Shown: piece by piece, positions 1 to 4,699 of the stretch
Layout of the letters: every line of letters begins with the position of its first letter
Numbering within the stretch: the stretch's first letter is position 1
Assembly (NCBI GenBank): GCA_017475805.1
Contig: JAFVEW010000266.1
Coordinates: forward strand, 1-7,695
Length of the DNA stretch: 7,695 bases
Direction: 5' to 3'
Source: Synergistaceae bacterium
GTDB taxonomy: Bacteria; Synergistota; Synergistia; Synergistales; Aminobacteriaceae
Position numbers and translations under genes: made by a program
Notes under the pieces: generated by a model
Told to the model about the DNA's origin: nothing
Databases searched by the model: none
The model's input: only the letters and a program-made list of their open reading frames with translations

Positions 1-80
1 AACGAAATCAAAAAAAGGAGTAATTCATTGTCGCGCGCAAATACAGATATATCAAGGATTTACACGCGAAGAGTAATTCG

Positions 81-194
81 TTGTCGCGGATAAACACTGA
101 TGAAAACAAGATTTTAACCGATTTTAATAATCAGTATTGGTCAAATATATCAGGAAAAAGTAGAGATATCAACGATTTACAAAGTAAAGAGTAA
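81..194 (+). CDS. Possible 37-residue ORF starting at the TTG of repeat copy 2 (doubtful)
   Basis: Starting at the TTG inside the second repeat copy, a polar 37-residue frame (MSRINTDENKI...) runs to a TAA lying inside the third copy (GAG TAA CTC). Copy 4 opens a similar but shorter frame (MSHVNIDEH...) and copy 1 begins MSRANTD. The three short peptides share MS-x-x-N-x-D. The first is preceded by AGAG at Shine-Dalgarno spacing. I do not recognise the peptide and it has no domain. It may be a chance reading of a repeat rather than a gene. Confidence 0.15.
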   Translation: MSRINTDENKILTDFNNQYWSNISGKSRDINDLQSKE

Positions 195-402
195 CTCGTT
201 GTCGCAGTAAAATTTATAAAGAATGATAAACAGGCGTTTTCTCAAAAGTCTGTTTTTTCTTAAAAATAACTAAACTCATAAACACAGTAATATCAATATA
301 TTATAATAGCACTGTAAAAGGAGTAACTCATTGTCGCACGTAAACATTGATGAACACATAATAGATAAATAAAGTCAAAAATCAGTATTAATCAGAATAT
401 CA
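87..402 (+). repeat. Longer diverged repeat unit attached to the 18-bp element (87-152 and 337-402)
   Basis: The sequences after copies 2 and 4 are related over about 65 bp. Both carry TAAACAYTGATGAA shortly after the element, and later AATCAGTATT followed by a TCA and an AATATC-like stretch. Copy 1 keeps a shorter version (AAATACAGATATATCA). The stretches before copies 2 and 3 are also alike (GGATTTACACGCGA versus CGATTTACAAAGTAA). So the 18-bp core is the best conserved part of a larger degenerate repeat of roughly 120-135 bp, not an isolated motif. The alignment was made by eye. Confidence 0.6.
279..307 (+). promoter_or_regulatory. Candidate sigma-70-type promoter before repeat copy 4
   Basis: A TAAACA -35-like box (279-284) is followed, after a 17-nt spacer, by a perfect TATAAT -10 box (302-307). 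Transcription would start near 314, a few bases before the GGAG (320-323) and TTG (331) of repeat copy 4. The -35 matches consensus at 4 of 6 positions. In such AT-rich DNA a TATAAT can occur by chance. Confidence 0.4.
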
Positions 403-411
403 ATTTATAAA

Positions 412-441
412 TTGTCTAACAATTATAAACGCTCTTATAAC
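412..441 (+). promoter_or_regulatory. Candidate promoter before the tandem repeat block
   Basis: TTGTCT (412-417) and TATAAC (436-441) are separated by 18 nt, scoring 4 of 6 and 5 of 6 against consensus. The predicted start, near 448, falls just before the ATG at 450 and the Shine-Dalgarno of the first tandem repeat at 457-460. It is the second candidate promoter placed just upstream of a repeat copy, which makes transcription of the array plausible. Confidence 0.35.
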
Positions 442-449
442 AATGGATT

Positions 450-644
450 ATGAAAAGGAGTAACTCGTTGTCGCAGGGGAGTAACTCATTGTCGCAGGGG
501 AGTAACTCATTGTCGCAGGGGAGTAACTCATTGTCGCAAGCACGAAAAAAAATTCAGTGTTCAAGCCACTTTACAGAGCTGAAAAATTTCAGAACTTTCA
601 GGACTCTCAGAACTTCTAGGGGGGTAGCTGGGGCAAGGTTTTAA
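450..644 (+). CDS. Doubtful 64-residue repetitive peptide ORF
   Basis: An ATG at 450 opens 64 codons made almost wholly of DNA repeats. Four SNSLSQ/G units come from the 21-bp block, then three FRT-like triplets from 9-bp repeats, then a tail encoded by the left half of the 622-662 hairpin. The stop codon lies in the hairpin loop. The ATG has no convincing ribosome binding site. The TTG at 468 has GGAG seven bases upstream and would give 58 residues. No signal peptide, membrane segment or domain is visible. It may be a translated leader, or simply an open frame through a repeat array whose period is a multiple of three. Confidence 0.25.
   Translation: MKRSNSLSQGSNSLSQGSNSLSQGSNSLSQARKKIQCSSHFTELKNFRTFRTLRTSRGVAGARF
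457..537 (+). repeat. Tandem block: four 21-bp direct repeats
   Basis: The 18-bp element recurs at 457-474, 478-495, 499-516 and 520-537 with an exact 21-bp period; the linker is AGG or AG plus the first G. Copies 2-4 are identical; copy 1 has TCG in place of TCA. The period is two helical turns and seven codons. Bound proteins would therefore lie on one DNA face, and the block is open in the frame SNSLSQG. Tandem 17-22 bp repeats upstream of a replication gene are the usual form of iterons, and a primase-helicase gene begins 253 bp downstream. The role remains unproven. Confidence 0.95.
587..613 (+). repeat. Three 9-bp tandem units (TYTCAGRAC)
   Basis: TTTCAGAAC (587-595), TTTCAGGAC (596-604) and TCTCAGAAC (605-613) follow each other directly, and a degenerate fourth unit (TTCTAGG) runs into the hairpin. 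They sit between the 21-bp repeat block and the hairpin. Confidence 0.75.
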
Positions 645-662
645 GACCTTGCCGTGCTACCC
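622..662. promoter_or_regulatory. Strong two-part hairpin (not a classical terminator)
   Basis: Outer arms GGGTAGC (622-628) and GCTACCC (656-662) and inner arms GGCAAGGT (632-639) and ACCTTGCC (646-653) pair perfectly. They are separated by a small internal loop (TGG opposite GT), with a 6-nt apical loop TTTAAG. The 15 base pairs are GC-rich in an AT-rich surround. No T-run follows (TTACGAAAAG), so an intrinsic terminator is unlikely. It could be an attenuator or mRNA stabiliser in the primase-helicase leader, a protein-binding dyad, or part of a replication origin. Confidence 0.75.
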
Positions 663-676
663 TTACGAAAAGAAAA

Positions 677-709
677 CCTATAAAAGAAAATTCGACCTAT
701 AAGAAAAAA
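677..709 (+). repeat. A-rich direct repeat pair (CCTATAAAAGAAAA / CCTATAAGAAAAAA)
   Basis: Copies lie at 677-690 and 696-709. The second is the reverse complement of the TTTTTTCTTACAGG element at 749-762 with one mismatch, so the leader also contains an imperfect long-range dyad (696-709 with 749-762). Confidence 0.6.
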
Positions 710-748
710 ATTTCAACAGATTCTTCTCATTCAGATTCACAGACCAGA

Positions 749-762
749 TTTTTTCTTACAGG
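749..762 (+). repeat. TTTTTTCTTACAGG element, copy A
   Basis: This is one of three exact copies of the 14-mer in the window (also 1665-1678 and 4127-4140), with a near copy at 4256-4269. It lies 12 nt before the ribosome binding site of the primase-helicase gene. Extended to 18 bp (CAGATTTTTTCTTACAGG) it matches the 4123-4140 copy at 17 positions. Confidence 0.7.
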
Positions 763-774
763 CAAAAAATTATC

Positions 775-781
775 AAGGAGG
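775..781 (+). promoter_or_regulatory. Ribosome binding site deciding the TTG start of the primase-helicase gene
   Basis: AAGGAGG is near-perfectly complementary to the 16S 3' end and lies 9 nt before the TTG at 791. The ATG at 783 inside the spacer closes after three codons (ATG AAG TTT TGA), so TTG is the usable start. Confidence 0.85.
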
Positions 782-790
782 AATGAAGTT

Positions 791-2815
791 TTGATTTTGA
801 ACAGTGAACAGGCTCTGGAATATATTAGGACTCACGCCGCTGAAATTTTGAAGCCTGACAGACACGGCAAGGGGTTTATCTGTCCCATCTGCGGAAGTGG
901 CAAAGGAGAGGGGCGTAAAGCAGCTGGAACGGGAATAACGACAAAAGACGGGATTCACTTCACGTGCTGGGCTGGCTGTTTCACGAACAGCGACATAATC
1001 GACATAATCGGACTTCAGAAAGGTCTTAATGAAAATGACCACGTCCGTAAATTTGAAGAAGCTTTGAGAGTTTTCGGAATAGAAGTAGAAAAGCCTAGTG
1101 ATTATAAGGCTGTCAGAGAAATGTCAAAAGAAAAATCAAATTTTTTGCTTATAGGTAAAAATAATTTTCAAGAATTGTTCAGGCCGGCTATTGTGAATTT
1201 AGGACGAACGGATTATCATCGGGGAATCTCCCTCGAAACTTTGAATCGGTTTCAAATCGGCTATGTTGAACAATGGCGAGTTAGTGAAAAAGCTCCATAT
1301 TCGCCAAGATTGATAATTCCGACGTATGAAGAGGGTTACCTTGCACGGGACACTAGAACAGACTTAACGGAACAGCAGAAGCCTTATTCTAAAATCCGTC
1401 AGGGGCATGTCGTAATTTATAACGAGAGAGCGTTGTACGAGGCTGATACGCCAATTTTTATCGTTGAGGGTGAGTTAGACTGCCTGAGCCTTATTGATGT
1501 CGGAGGAAATGCCGTAGCATTAGGGAGTACTGTCAATGTGAAAAAATTTCTTGCCTTAGTTAAGCAGAAAGCCCCGAAACAGCCTCTTATAATTTCGCTT
1601 GATAATGACGAGGCAGGACAGCGAGCCTCGGATGAATTGGCGCAGGGATTATCAGAATTGGGATTTTTTTCTTACAGGCAGAATTTTCCTGAGCAGTATA
1701 AGGACGCGAATGAATTTTTGATGAGGGATCGGGAGGCTTTGAAGTCATGGATTTCTCAGGGCAAAAAGTCAGTATTGGATAAATTAAATTTGGAGTTTGG
1801 AGTTGAGCGTGAGTCGTATCAGAATGATTCAGTTTCGTATTCGCTTCGTGATTTTGTTTCGATGATTCGAGAAAGCAGAGAGGGCAAAGCAATCCCGACT
1901 GGCTTTGATGAGTTGGATACATTATTTGATGGAGGATTATATCCGGGACTTTATGTTTTGGGGGCTATTTCAAGTTTAGGTAAAACTACTCTTGCATTGC
2001 AGATTGCCGACCAGATCGCCCAGTCGGGACACGGAGTTTTGATTTTTTCTCTTGAAATGTCCCGCAACGAGTTAATAGCGAAGACTTTGAGCCGGTTGAT
2101 GTTTATGAAGGATATGGAATTAAACGGCGTGCCTCAAAACTCTAAGACGACACGAGGGGTTTTGAAAGGAAAATTTTACGGCTTCGAGAACGACATTTTT
2201 ATGTCGGCACTTGAAGAATATGAGGCTTACGGGAAGAACATTCACATCAGCGAGGGAATAGGCGATATAGGAGTTTCTGAGATTGCCGGGAAAGTCCGGG
2301 AGTATATGAAATTTAATGACGGAGAACCGCCCGTCGTTGTCATAGATTATCTGCAGATTCTCGCGCCTTATGACATTCGGGCAACGGATAAACAGAATAC
2401 TGATAAAGCGGTCTTGGAGTTGAAAAGATTGAGCCGTGATTGTCAGATTCCCGTTATTGCCGTTTCGTCTTTTAACCGTGAGAGTTATCTTCAACCCGTC
2501 AGCATGGCGAGCTTTAAAGAAAGCGGAGCAATCGAATATTCTTCGGACGTTTTGATGGGGCTTCAATACGCTGGCTGGGACTATCAGGAAAGCGAAAAGG
2601 AAATTGACCGCAGTAAGAGGCTTCGGGAGTTGCTCAATGTTATGGAATCTAATTCTAAATCTGCCGAAGAGGCCGGAGGAGTTGATACACGAGTTGTTCA
2701 GCTGAAAATCTTGAAACATCGTAACGGGCGTAAAGGGAATGTATATTTGGAATTTGTACCTAAATATAATTATTTCAAAGCTACTGATCGTTCGGGTAAT
2801 GGCTGTCCTTTTTAA
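791..2815 (+). CDS. Bifunctional DNA primase-helicase (zinc finger, TOPRIM, DnaB-like ATPase)
   Basis: The 674-residue protein resembles T7 gp4-like replication proteins of phages and plasmids, which prime lagging-strand synthesis and unwind DNA as a hexamer. A CHC2-like zinc finger uses C31, C34, C59 and C63. A TOPRIM fold follows, with the catalytic EGELD (226-230) and the metal-binding DND of SLDNDEAG (269-276). From about residue 350 comes a DnaB/RecA-type helicase domain: Walker A AISSLGKTT (392-400, the same form as the DnaB ARPSMGKT), Walker B VVVIDYLQ (515-522), SSFNRE (559-564) and the C-terminal KHRNGRKG (642-649) holding the arginine-finger region. All core motifs are intact, so it looks functional. 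The 21-bp repeat array and hairpin lie upstream. The + strand of this gene is rich in G and TTG/GAG codons, unlike the hsd genes. A separate host DnaB/DnaG pair is expected elsewhere, making this an element-borne replicase. Confidence 0.92.
   Translation: MILNSEQALEYIRTHAAEILKPDRHGKGFICPICGSGKGEGRKAAGTGITTKDGIHFTCWAGCFTNSDIIDIIGLQKGLNENDHVRKFEEALRVFGIEVEKPSDYKAVREMSKEKSNFLLIGKNNFQELFRPAIVNLGRTDYHRGISLETLNRFQIGYVEQWRVSEKAPYSPRLIIPTYEEGYLARDTRTDLTEQQKPYSKIRQGHVVIYNERALYEADTPIFIVEGELDCLSLIDVGGNAVALGSTVNVKKFLALVKQKAPKQPLIISLDNDEAGQRASDELAQGLSELGFFSYRQNFPEQYKDANEFLMRDREALKSWISQGKKSVLDKLNLEFGVERESYQNDSVSYSLRDFVSMIRESREGKAIPTGFDELDTLFDGGLYPGLYVLGAISSLGKTTLALQIADQIAQSGHGVLIFSLEMSRNELIAKTLSRLMFMKDMELNGVPQNSKTTRGVLKGKFYGFENDIFMSALEEYEAYGKNIHISEGIGDIGVSEIAGKVREYMKFNDGEPPVVVIDYLQILAPYDIRATDKQNTDKAVLELKRLSRDCQIPVIAVSSFNRESYLQPVSMASFKESGAIEYSSDVLMGLQYAGWDYQESEKEIDRSKRLRELLNVMESNSKSAEEAGGVDTRVVQLKILKHRNGRKGNVYLEFVPKYNYFKATDRSGNGCPF
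1665..1678 (+). repeat. TTTTTTCTTACAGG element, copy B (inside the primase-helicase gene)
   Basis: This exact copy of the 14-mer is embedded in codons for FFSYRQ between the TOPRIM and helicase domains. It shares 16 bases (to GGCA) with copy A. Being within a conserved coding region, it may be a chance match or a recombination footprint. Confidence 0.6.
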
Positions 2816-2844
2816 TTGACATTTTAAGAATTATAAATTAGAAT
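2816..2844 (+). promoter_or_regulatory. Near-consensus promoter of the toxin-antitoxin operon
   Basis: A perfect TTGACA -35 box (2816-2821) starts at the base after the primase-helicase stop codon. The -10 box TAGAAT (2839-2844) follows at the optimal 17-nt spacing, one mismatch from consensus. Transcription would begin near 2850-2851, leaving a leader of about 26 nt before the GTG start. This is the best promoter in the window and gives the higBA module its own transcription unit. Confidence 0.8.
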
Positions 2845-2860
2845 TACCAGTAAGGTAATT
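2842..2860. promoter_or_regulatory. Perfect dyad overlapping the -10 box: probable antitoxin operator
   Basis: AATTACC (2842-2848) and GGTAATT (2854-2860) form a perfect 7-bp inverted repeat with a 5-nt centre. It covers the 3' part of the -10 box and the predicted transcription start. HigA-type antitoxins are known to bind palindromes in their own promoter and repress it; the placement fits that role exactly. Binding itself is inferred. Confidence 0.7.
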
Positions 2861-2876
2861 TTATGAGGCTGAAGAA

Positions 2877-3236
2877 GTGAAGATTATTTATGTTGACCGT
2901 AAAACTGAGAAGCAGTGTACAGACTTGAAGACAGCGTTAAAGTTTTTTGGCGGCGATAAGGGCTTGGCGGTAAGTTTATTGGGCAGGATTAACGCCATTG
3001 AACAGGCTGTCGTGATTAAGGATATTATTATGATGCCTAACTTTCACTTTCACGGTCTCAGGGGGAAATTAGACGGCTATTTTGCTGTTGACGTTAAGAG
3101 CCGCAGGGATAAATGGAGAATAATTCTCAGGCCGTTGGATAAGGATGAAAAAGTTTTTGATCCGCTTCGTATAGACGAGATCGCCTCTGTCGTTCAGATT
3201 GTCGAAATAAAGGAAGTGAGCGCACATTATGAGTAA
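2877..3236 (+). CDS. higB: HigB/RelE-family toxin of a type II toxin-antitoxin module
   Basis: The 119-residue product matches the HigB (RelE superfamily) mRNA interferase pattern. These toxins cleave mRNA at the ribosome and are neutralised by the partner antitoxin. Visible family traits are a short N-terminal strand (MKIIYVD), a helical region, PNFHFHGLRGKLDGYF (54-69), the basic core strand VDVKSRRDKWRIILRP (71-86) and a final strand ending EIKEVSAHYE, close to the usual E-I-x-x-x-x-x-HYE ending. GTG at 2877 is chosen because GAGG at 2865-2868 lies 8 nt upstream and the N-terminus fits the family. The toxin gene comes first, the usual order for higBA, and its 3' end overlaps the antitoxin start by 8 nt (ATGAGTAA), suggesting translational coupling. 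Catalytic residues were not verified individually. Confidence 0.8.
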   Translation: MKIIYVDRKTEKQCTDLKTALKFFGGDKGLAVSLLGRINAIEQAVVIKDIIMMPNFHFHGLRGKLDGYFAVDVKSRRDKWRIILRPLDKDEKVFDPLRIDEIASVVQIVEIKEVSAHYE

Positions 3237-4062
3237 CTATGTTGAGCATAACGGTCGTGTGGCATTTCATCCGAGTTATTACGTTAAAGAGATTTTTGAA
3301 GAGACGGGTTTATCGCAGAAAGACTTTGCAGGACGTCTTGACACCACGCCTAAAAATTTCAGCGTATTCTTGAAAGGCAGACAGCGTTTATCGATTGATT
3401 TGGCTAATAAATTATCAAGAATGTTGGGAACTTCTGTTGAGTATTGGCTTAATCTTCAAAGAAGCTATGACGAAACGTGCGCTGAATTTTCATCAGAGCG
3501 TGAACTTCAGGAAGAAAAAGAAATTTTGAAGCTAATCGACTATAAATATTTTCATGAAAATTTTGGGCTTCCGTCTTTCCCGAGAAAAACTGATGAGAGG
3601 GTCAAGGCTTTAAGGGAGTTTTTGTCTGTCGCCTCGCTCACTGTTTTAATGCGTCCGAACTTAGCCGTTAAATTCAGGAGTTTTTCAAATGAATTAAGCA
3701 AATCCAATATTGTCAATGCAAATGCTATGGTTCAGACTGCAATTAATTTTGCAATTAAAACTGAAGCTCCAAAATACAATCAGGCTAAATTTGAAAAAGC
3801 CGTTAAATTTGCTTTGACTCTTACTAGGGAATACGACAGTTTTTTCCCAAAGATTAAAGATTCTTTCCGTAAAGCCGGAGTTGTTTTAATAGTTTTGCCT
3901 AACCTCAAAAATTCGGGCATTAACGGTGCTACAAAACGTCTTGGAGGAAAAATATTATTGATGATAAACGGACGCTTTTCTGACACGTTTAAAGCTGCTT
4001 TATTTCATGAAACAGATCACATATTGAAAAAAGATTTAGGAATCACTTTGAACGAAAATTAA
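3229..4062 (+). CDS. higA: HigA-like antitoxin fused to a C-terminally truncated ImmA/IrrE-type peptidase domain
   Basis: Residues 1-82 are a HigA-type XRE DNA-binding domain: HPSYYVKEIFEETGLSQKDF, then the recognition region DTTPKNFSVFLKGRQRLS (38-55), then GTSVEYWLNLQRSYDE (67-82), a hallmark of HigA antitoxins. A linker of about 130 residues leads to an ImmA/IrrE-like zinc peptidase segment (GVVLIVLPNL; INGATKRLGGKILLMINGRF) and the HExxH motif as HETDH (260-264). Related fusions that I recall continue for roughly 90 residues past HExxH and include the third, glutamate zinc ligand. This one ends 13 residues after the motif at TAA 4060-4062, 18 nt before a terminator. The antitoxin part looks intact; the peptidase is probably inactive or reduced. 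It overlaps higB by 8 nt, with AGGAAG 12 nt upstream of its ATG, and probably represses the promoter at 2816-2844. Confidence 0.82.
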   Translation: MSNYVEHNGRVAFHPSYYVKEIFEETGLSQKDFAGRLDTTPKNFSVFLKGRQRLSIDLANKLSRMLGTSVEYWLNLQRSYDETCAEFSSERELQEEKEILKLIDYKYFHENFGLPSFPRKTDERVKALREFLSVASLTVLMRPNLAVKFRSFSNELSKSNIVNANAMVQTAINFAIKTEAPKYNQAKFEKAVKFALTLTREYDSFFPKIKDSFRKAGVVLIVLPNLKNSGINGATKRLGGKILLMINGRFSDTFKAALFHETDHILKKDLGITLNEN

Positions 4063-4080
4063 AATTATATTATATTGAAT

Positions 4081-4110
4081 AGAGCTGTCAGCAATGGCGG
4101 CTCTTTTTTT
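4081..4110 (+). terminator. Intrinsic terminator of the higBA operon
   Basis: Arms AGAGCTGTC (4081-4089) and GGCGGCTCT (4096-4104) form a 9-bp stem, two of the pairs G-T, around the loop AGCAAT. The last T of the stem begins a run of seven T (4104-4110). It begins 18 nt after the antitoxin stop codon. Confidence 0.93.
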
Positions 4111-4126
4111 GTTACTTTCTGTCAAA

Positions 4127-4140
4127 TTTTTTCTTACAGG
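4127..4140 (+). repeat. TTTTTTCTTACAGG element, copy C, with a near copy at 4256-4269
   Basis: This exact 14-mer lies 16 nt beyond the higBA terminator. A related TTTTTTCTTAAAGG sits at 4256-4269. Both begin CAAATTTT- or CAATTTT-like, as copy A begins CAGATTTT, so an 18-bp CARATTTTTTCTTACAGG consensus fits the intergenic copies. Confidence 0.65.
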
Positions 4141-4340
4141 TAGTTTAGTTTTTTCTGAACGTTCAGATGTAATTTTATTGGGCTTAAATTTGCGAATATT
4201 TCCCCGAAATTTTAATAAATTTTTGGTCGATGATATAAAAATATTCTTGAACAATTTTTTTCTTAAAGGTGATATTTTTAACGCGTAATTCTTTGCATTA
4301 AAAACGCACAATTTAATCAGCTTGGATTTTGGACAAGCAG

Positions 4341-4386
4341 TCCCTTTGCCGTACAAAATTCACTCTGTGAGTTTTTAGCAAAGGGA
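4341..4386. repeat. 46-nt dyad: 9-bp perfect outer stem with nested inner stem
   Basis: TCCCTTTGC (4341-4349) pairs perfectly with GCAAAGGGA (4378-4386). Within the loop, ACTC (4362-4365) pairs with GAGT (4369-4372) and AAAA (4355-4358) with TTTT (4373-4376) around a 3-nt bulge. Only GTTTTGA follows, so termination on the + strand is possible but weak. Its role is unknown: structured RNA, terminator, protein-binding or recombination site. Confidence 0.7.
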
Positions 4387-4391
4387 GTTTT

Positions 4392-4424
4392 GATATTCCT
4401 TTTAGGAATATTCGTAAAACGAAT
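4392..4424. repeat. Two overlapping small hairpins that are mutually exclusive
   Basis: ATATTCC (4393-4399) pairs with GGAATAT (4405-4411) around TTTTA. ATTCGT (4410-4415) pairs with ACGAAT (4419-4424) around AAA. The two stems share 4410-4411, and GAATATTC (4406-4413) is itself palindromic, so alternative pairings compete. They follow the 46-nt dyad after only 5-6 nt. Confidence 0.65.
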
Positions 4425-4498
4425 AATTAAATCTGCGTTCAAATTTATCAAAATTCACGGCATTGATTTAATAGATTTTTTCCACTGATTTCGTTAAA

Positions 4499-4529
4499 TT
4501 CAATTCGATGTTATGATCGAAAAATTGAA
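4499..4529. repeat. Bulged 11-bp hairpin
   Basis: TTCAATTCGAT (4499-4509) pairs with ATCG (4516-4519) and AATTGAA (4523-4529), leaving AAA bulged and GTTATG as the loop. It is all AT-rich apart from the CGAT core, about 170 bp before hsdM. Confidence 0.5.
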
Positions 4530-4687
4530 ATATTGTTGAGTATGAGTTTTGAACATAGCAAAGACTTAAAAGTCAAGTTTAATTAGAGTTTGCTCTGAAC
4601 TGTCAAGTTTTGAAAAGTTTTTTGAGGAAGCAAAAGAATATTTTTTTTGATAATGATAATATATTAAAAAATTATAAAATTTTTTAT

Positions 4688-4692
4688 GGAGG
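4688..4692 (+). promoter_or_regulatory. Ribosome binding site deciding the hsdM start
   Basis: GGAGG lies 7 nt before the ATG at 4700. The open frame extends upstream to a possible TTG at 4610, but that extension is AT-rich low-complexity sequence (FFDNDNILKNYKIF) without family resemblance. Confidence 0.85.
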
Positions 4693-4699
4693 TTGTGAT

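Larger units (their letters stand above)
17..337 (+). repeat. Four dispersed copies of an 18-bp element (GGAGTAAYTCRTTGTCGC)
   Basis: Copies lie at 17-34, 70-87, 188-205 and 320-337, all in the same orientation. They differ only at the first base (G or A), at AAT/AAC and at TCA/TCG. Each reads as a purine-rich Shine-Dalgarno (GGAG or AGAG), a 7-nt gap and a TTG codon. In the TTG frame every copy encodes SNSLS preceded by K or R. Start-to-start spacings are 53, 118 and 132 bp, too irregular for a CRISPR array. The function is not known to me. Candidates are an iteron-like protein binding site, a dispersed repeat family, or a translated leader. Confidence 0.9.
4111..4699. other. Gene-free, very AT-rich spacer with several dyads
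   Basis: No frame here has both a plausible start and protein-like composition. A Lys-rich minus-strand frame and a short plus-strand frame (4094-4288) lack ribosome binding sites, and the latter begins inside the terminator. The stretch contains two copies of the TTTTTTCTTAMAGG element, a 46-nt hairpin (4341-4386), consecutive small hairpins (4392-4424), a bulged hairpin (4499-4529) and a direct repeat GTCAAGTTT (about 4572-4580 and 4600-4608). The promoter for hsdM must lie here or upstream, but I see no convincing one. It may mark the join between two separately acquired modules. Confidence 0.6.

Noticed and set aside
17..537. CRISPR array
   Set aside because: Repeats are only 18 bp, and spacings vary from 3 to about 119 bp. 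The tandem block has 3-bp gaps, and no cas genes are nearby.
622..662. Intrinsic terminator
   Set aside because: The stem is strong but is followed by TTACGAAAAG rather than a T-run, on either strand.
773..1922. Minus-strand frames opposite the zinc-finger and TOPRIM regions (773-1042 and 1587-1922)
   Set aside because: They are antisense to conserved coding sequence and show no family resemblance.
2120..2719. 199-codon minus-strand frame opposite the helicase domain
   Set aside because: It is the antisense shadow of conserved DnaB-like motifs, with no ribosome binding site and no recognisable domain.
749..4140. Eukaryotic 3' splice-site signal (T-rich tract then CAGG)
   Set aside because: The genes are uninterrupted bacterial reading frames with ribosome binding sites, and one copy is inside a conserved coding region.
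4094..4288. 64-residue plus-strand frame with a hydrophobic start
   Set aside because: It begins inside the terminator loop with no ribosome binding site. The hydrophobic stretch comes from the T-run.
4036..4356. 106-residue Lys-rich minus-strand frame starting with TTG
   Set aside because: It has no ribosome binding site. Its composition is what AT-rich DNA gives by chance, and it runs across the higBA terminator into the antitoxin gene.
4610..4699. Upstream extension of hsdM to a TTG at 4610
   Set aside because: It is low-complexity AT-rich sequence. GGAGG seven bases before the ATG at 4700 and the family N-terminus fix the start there.
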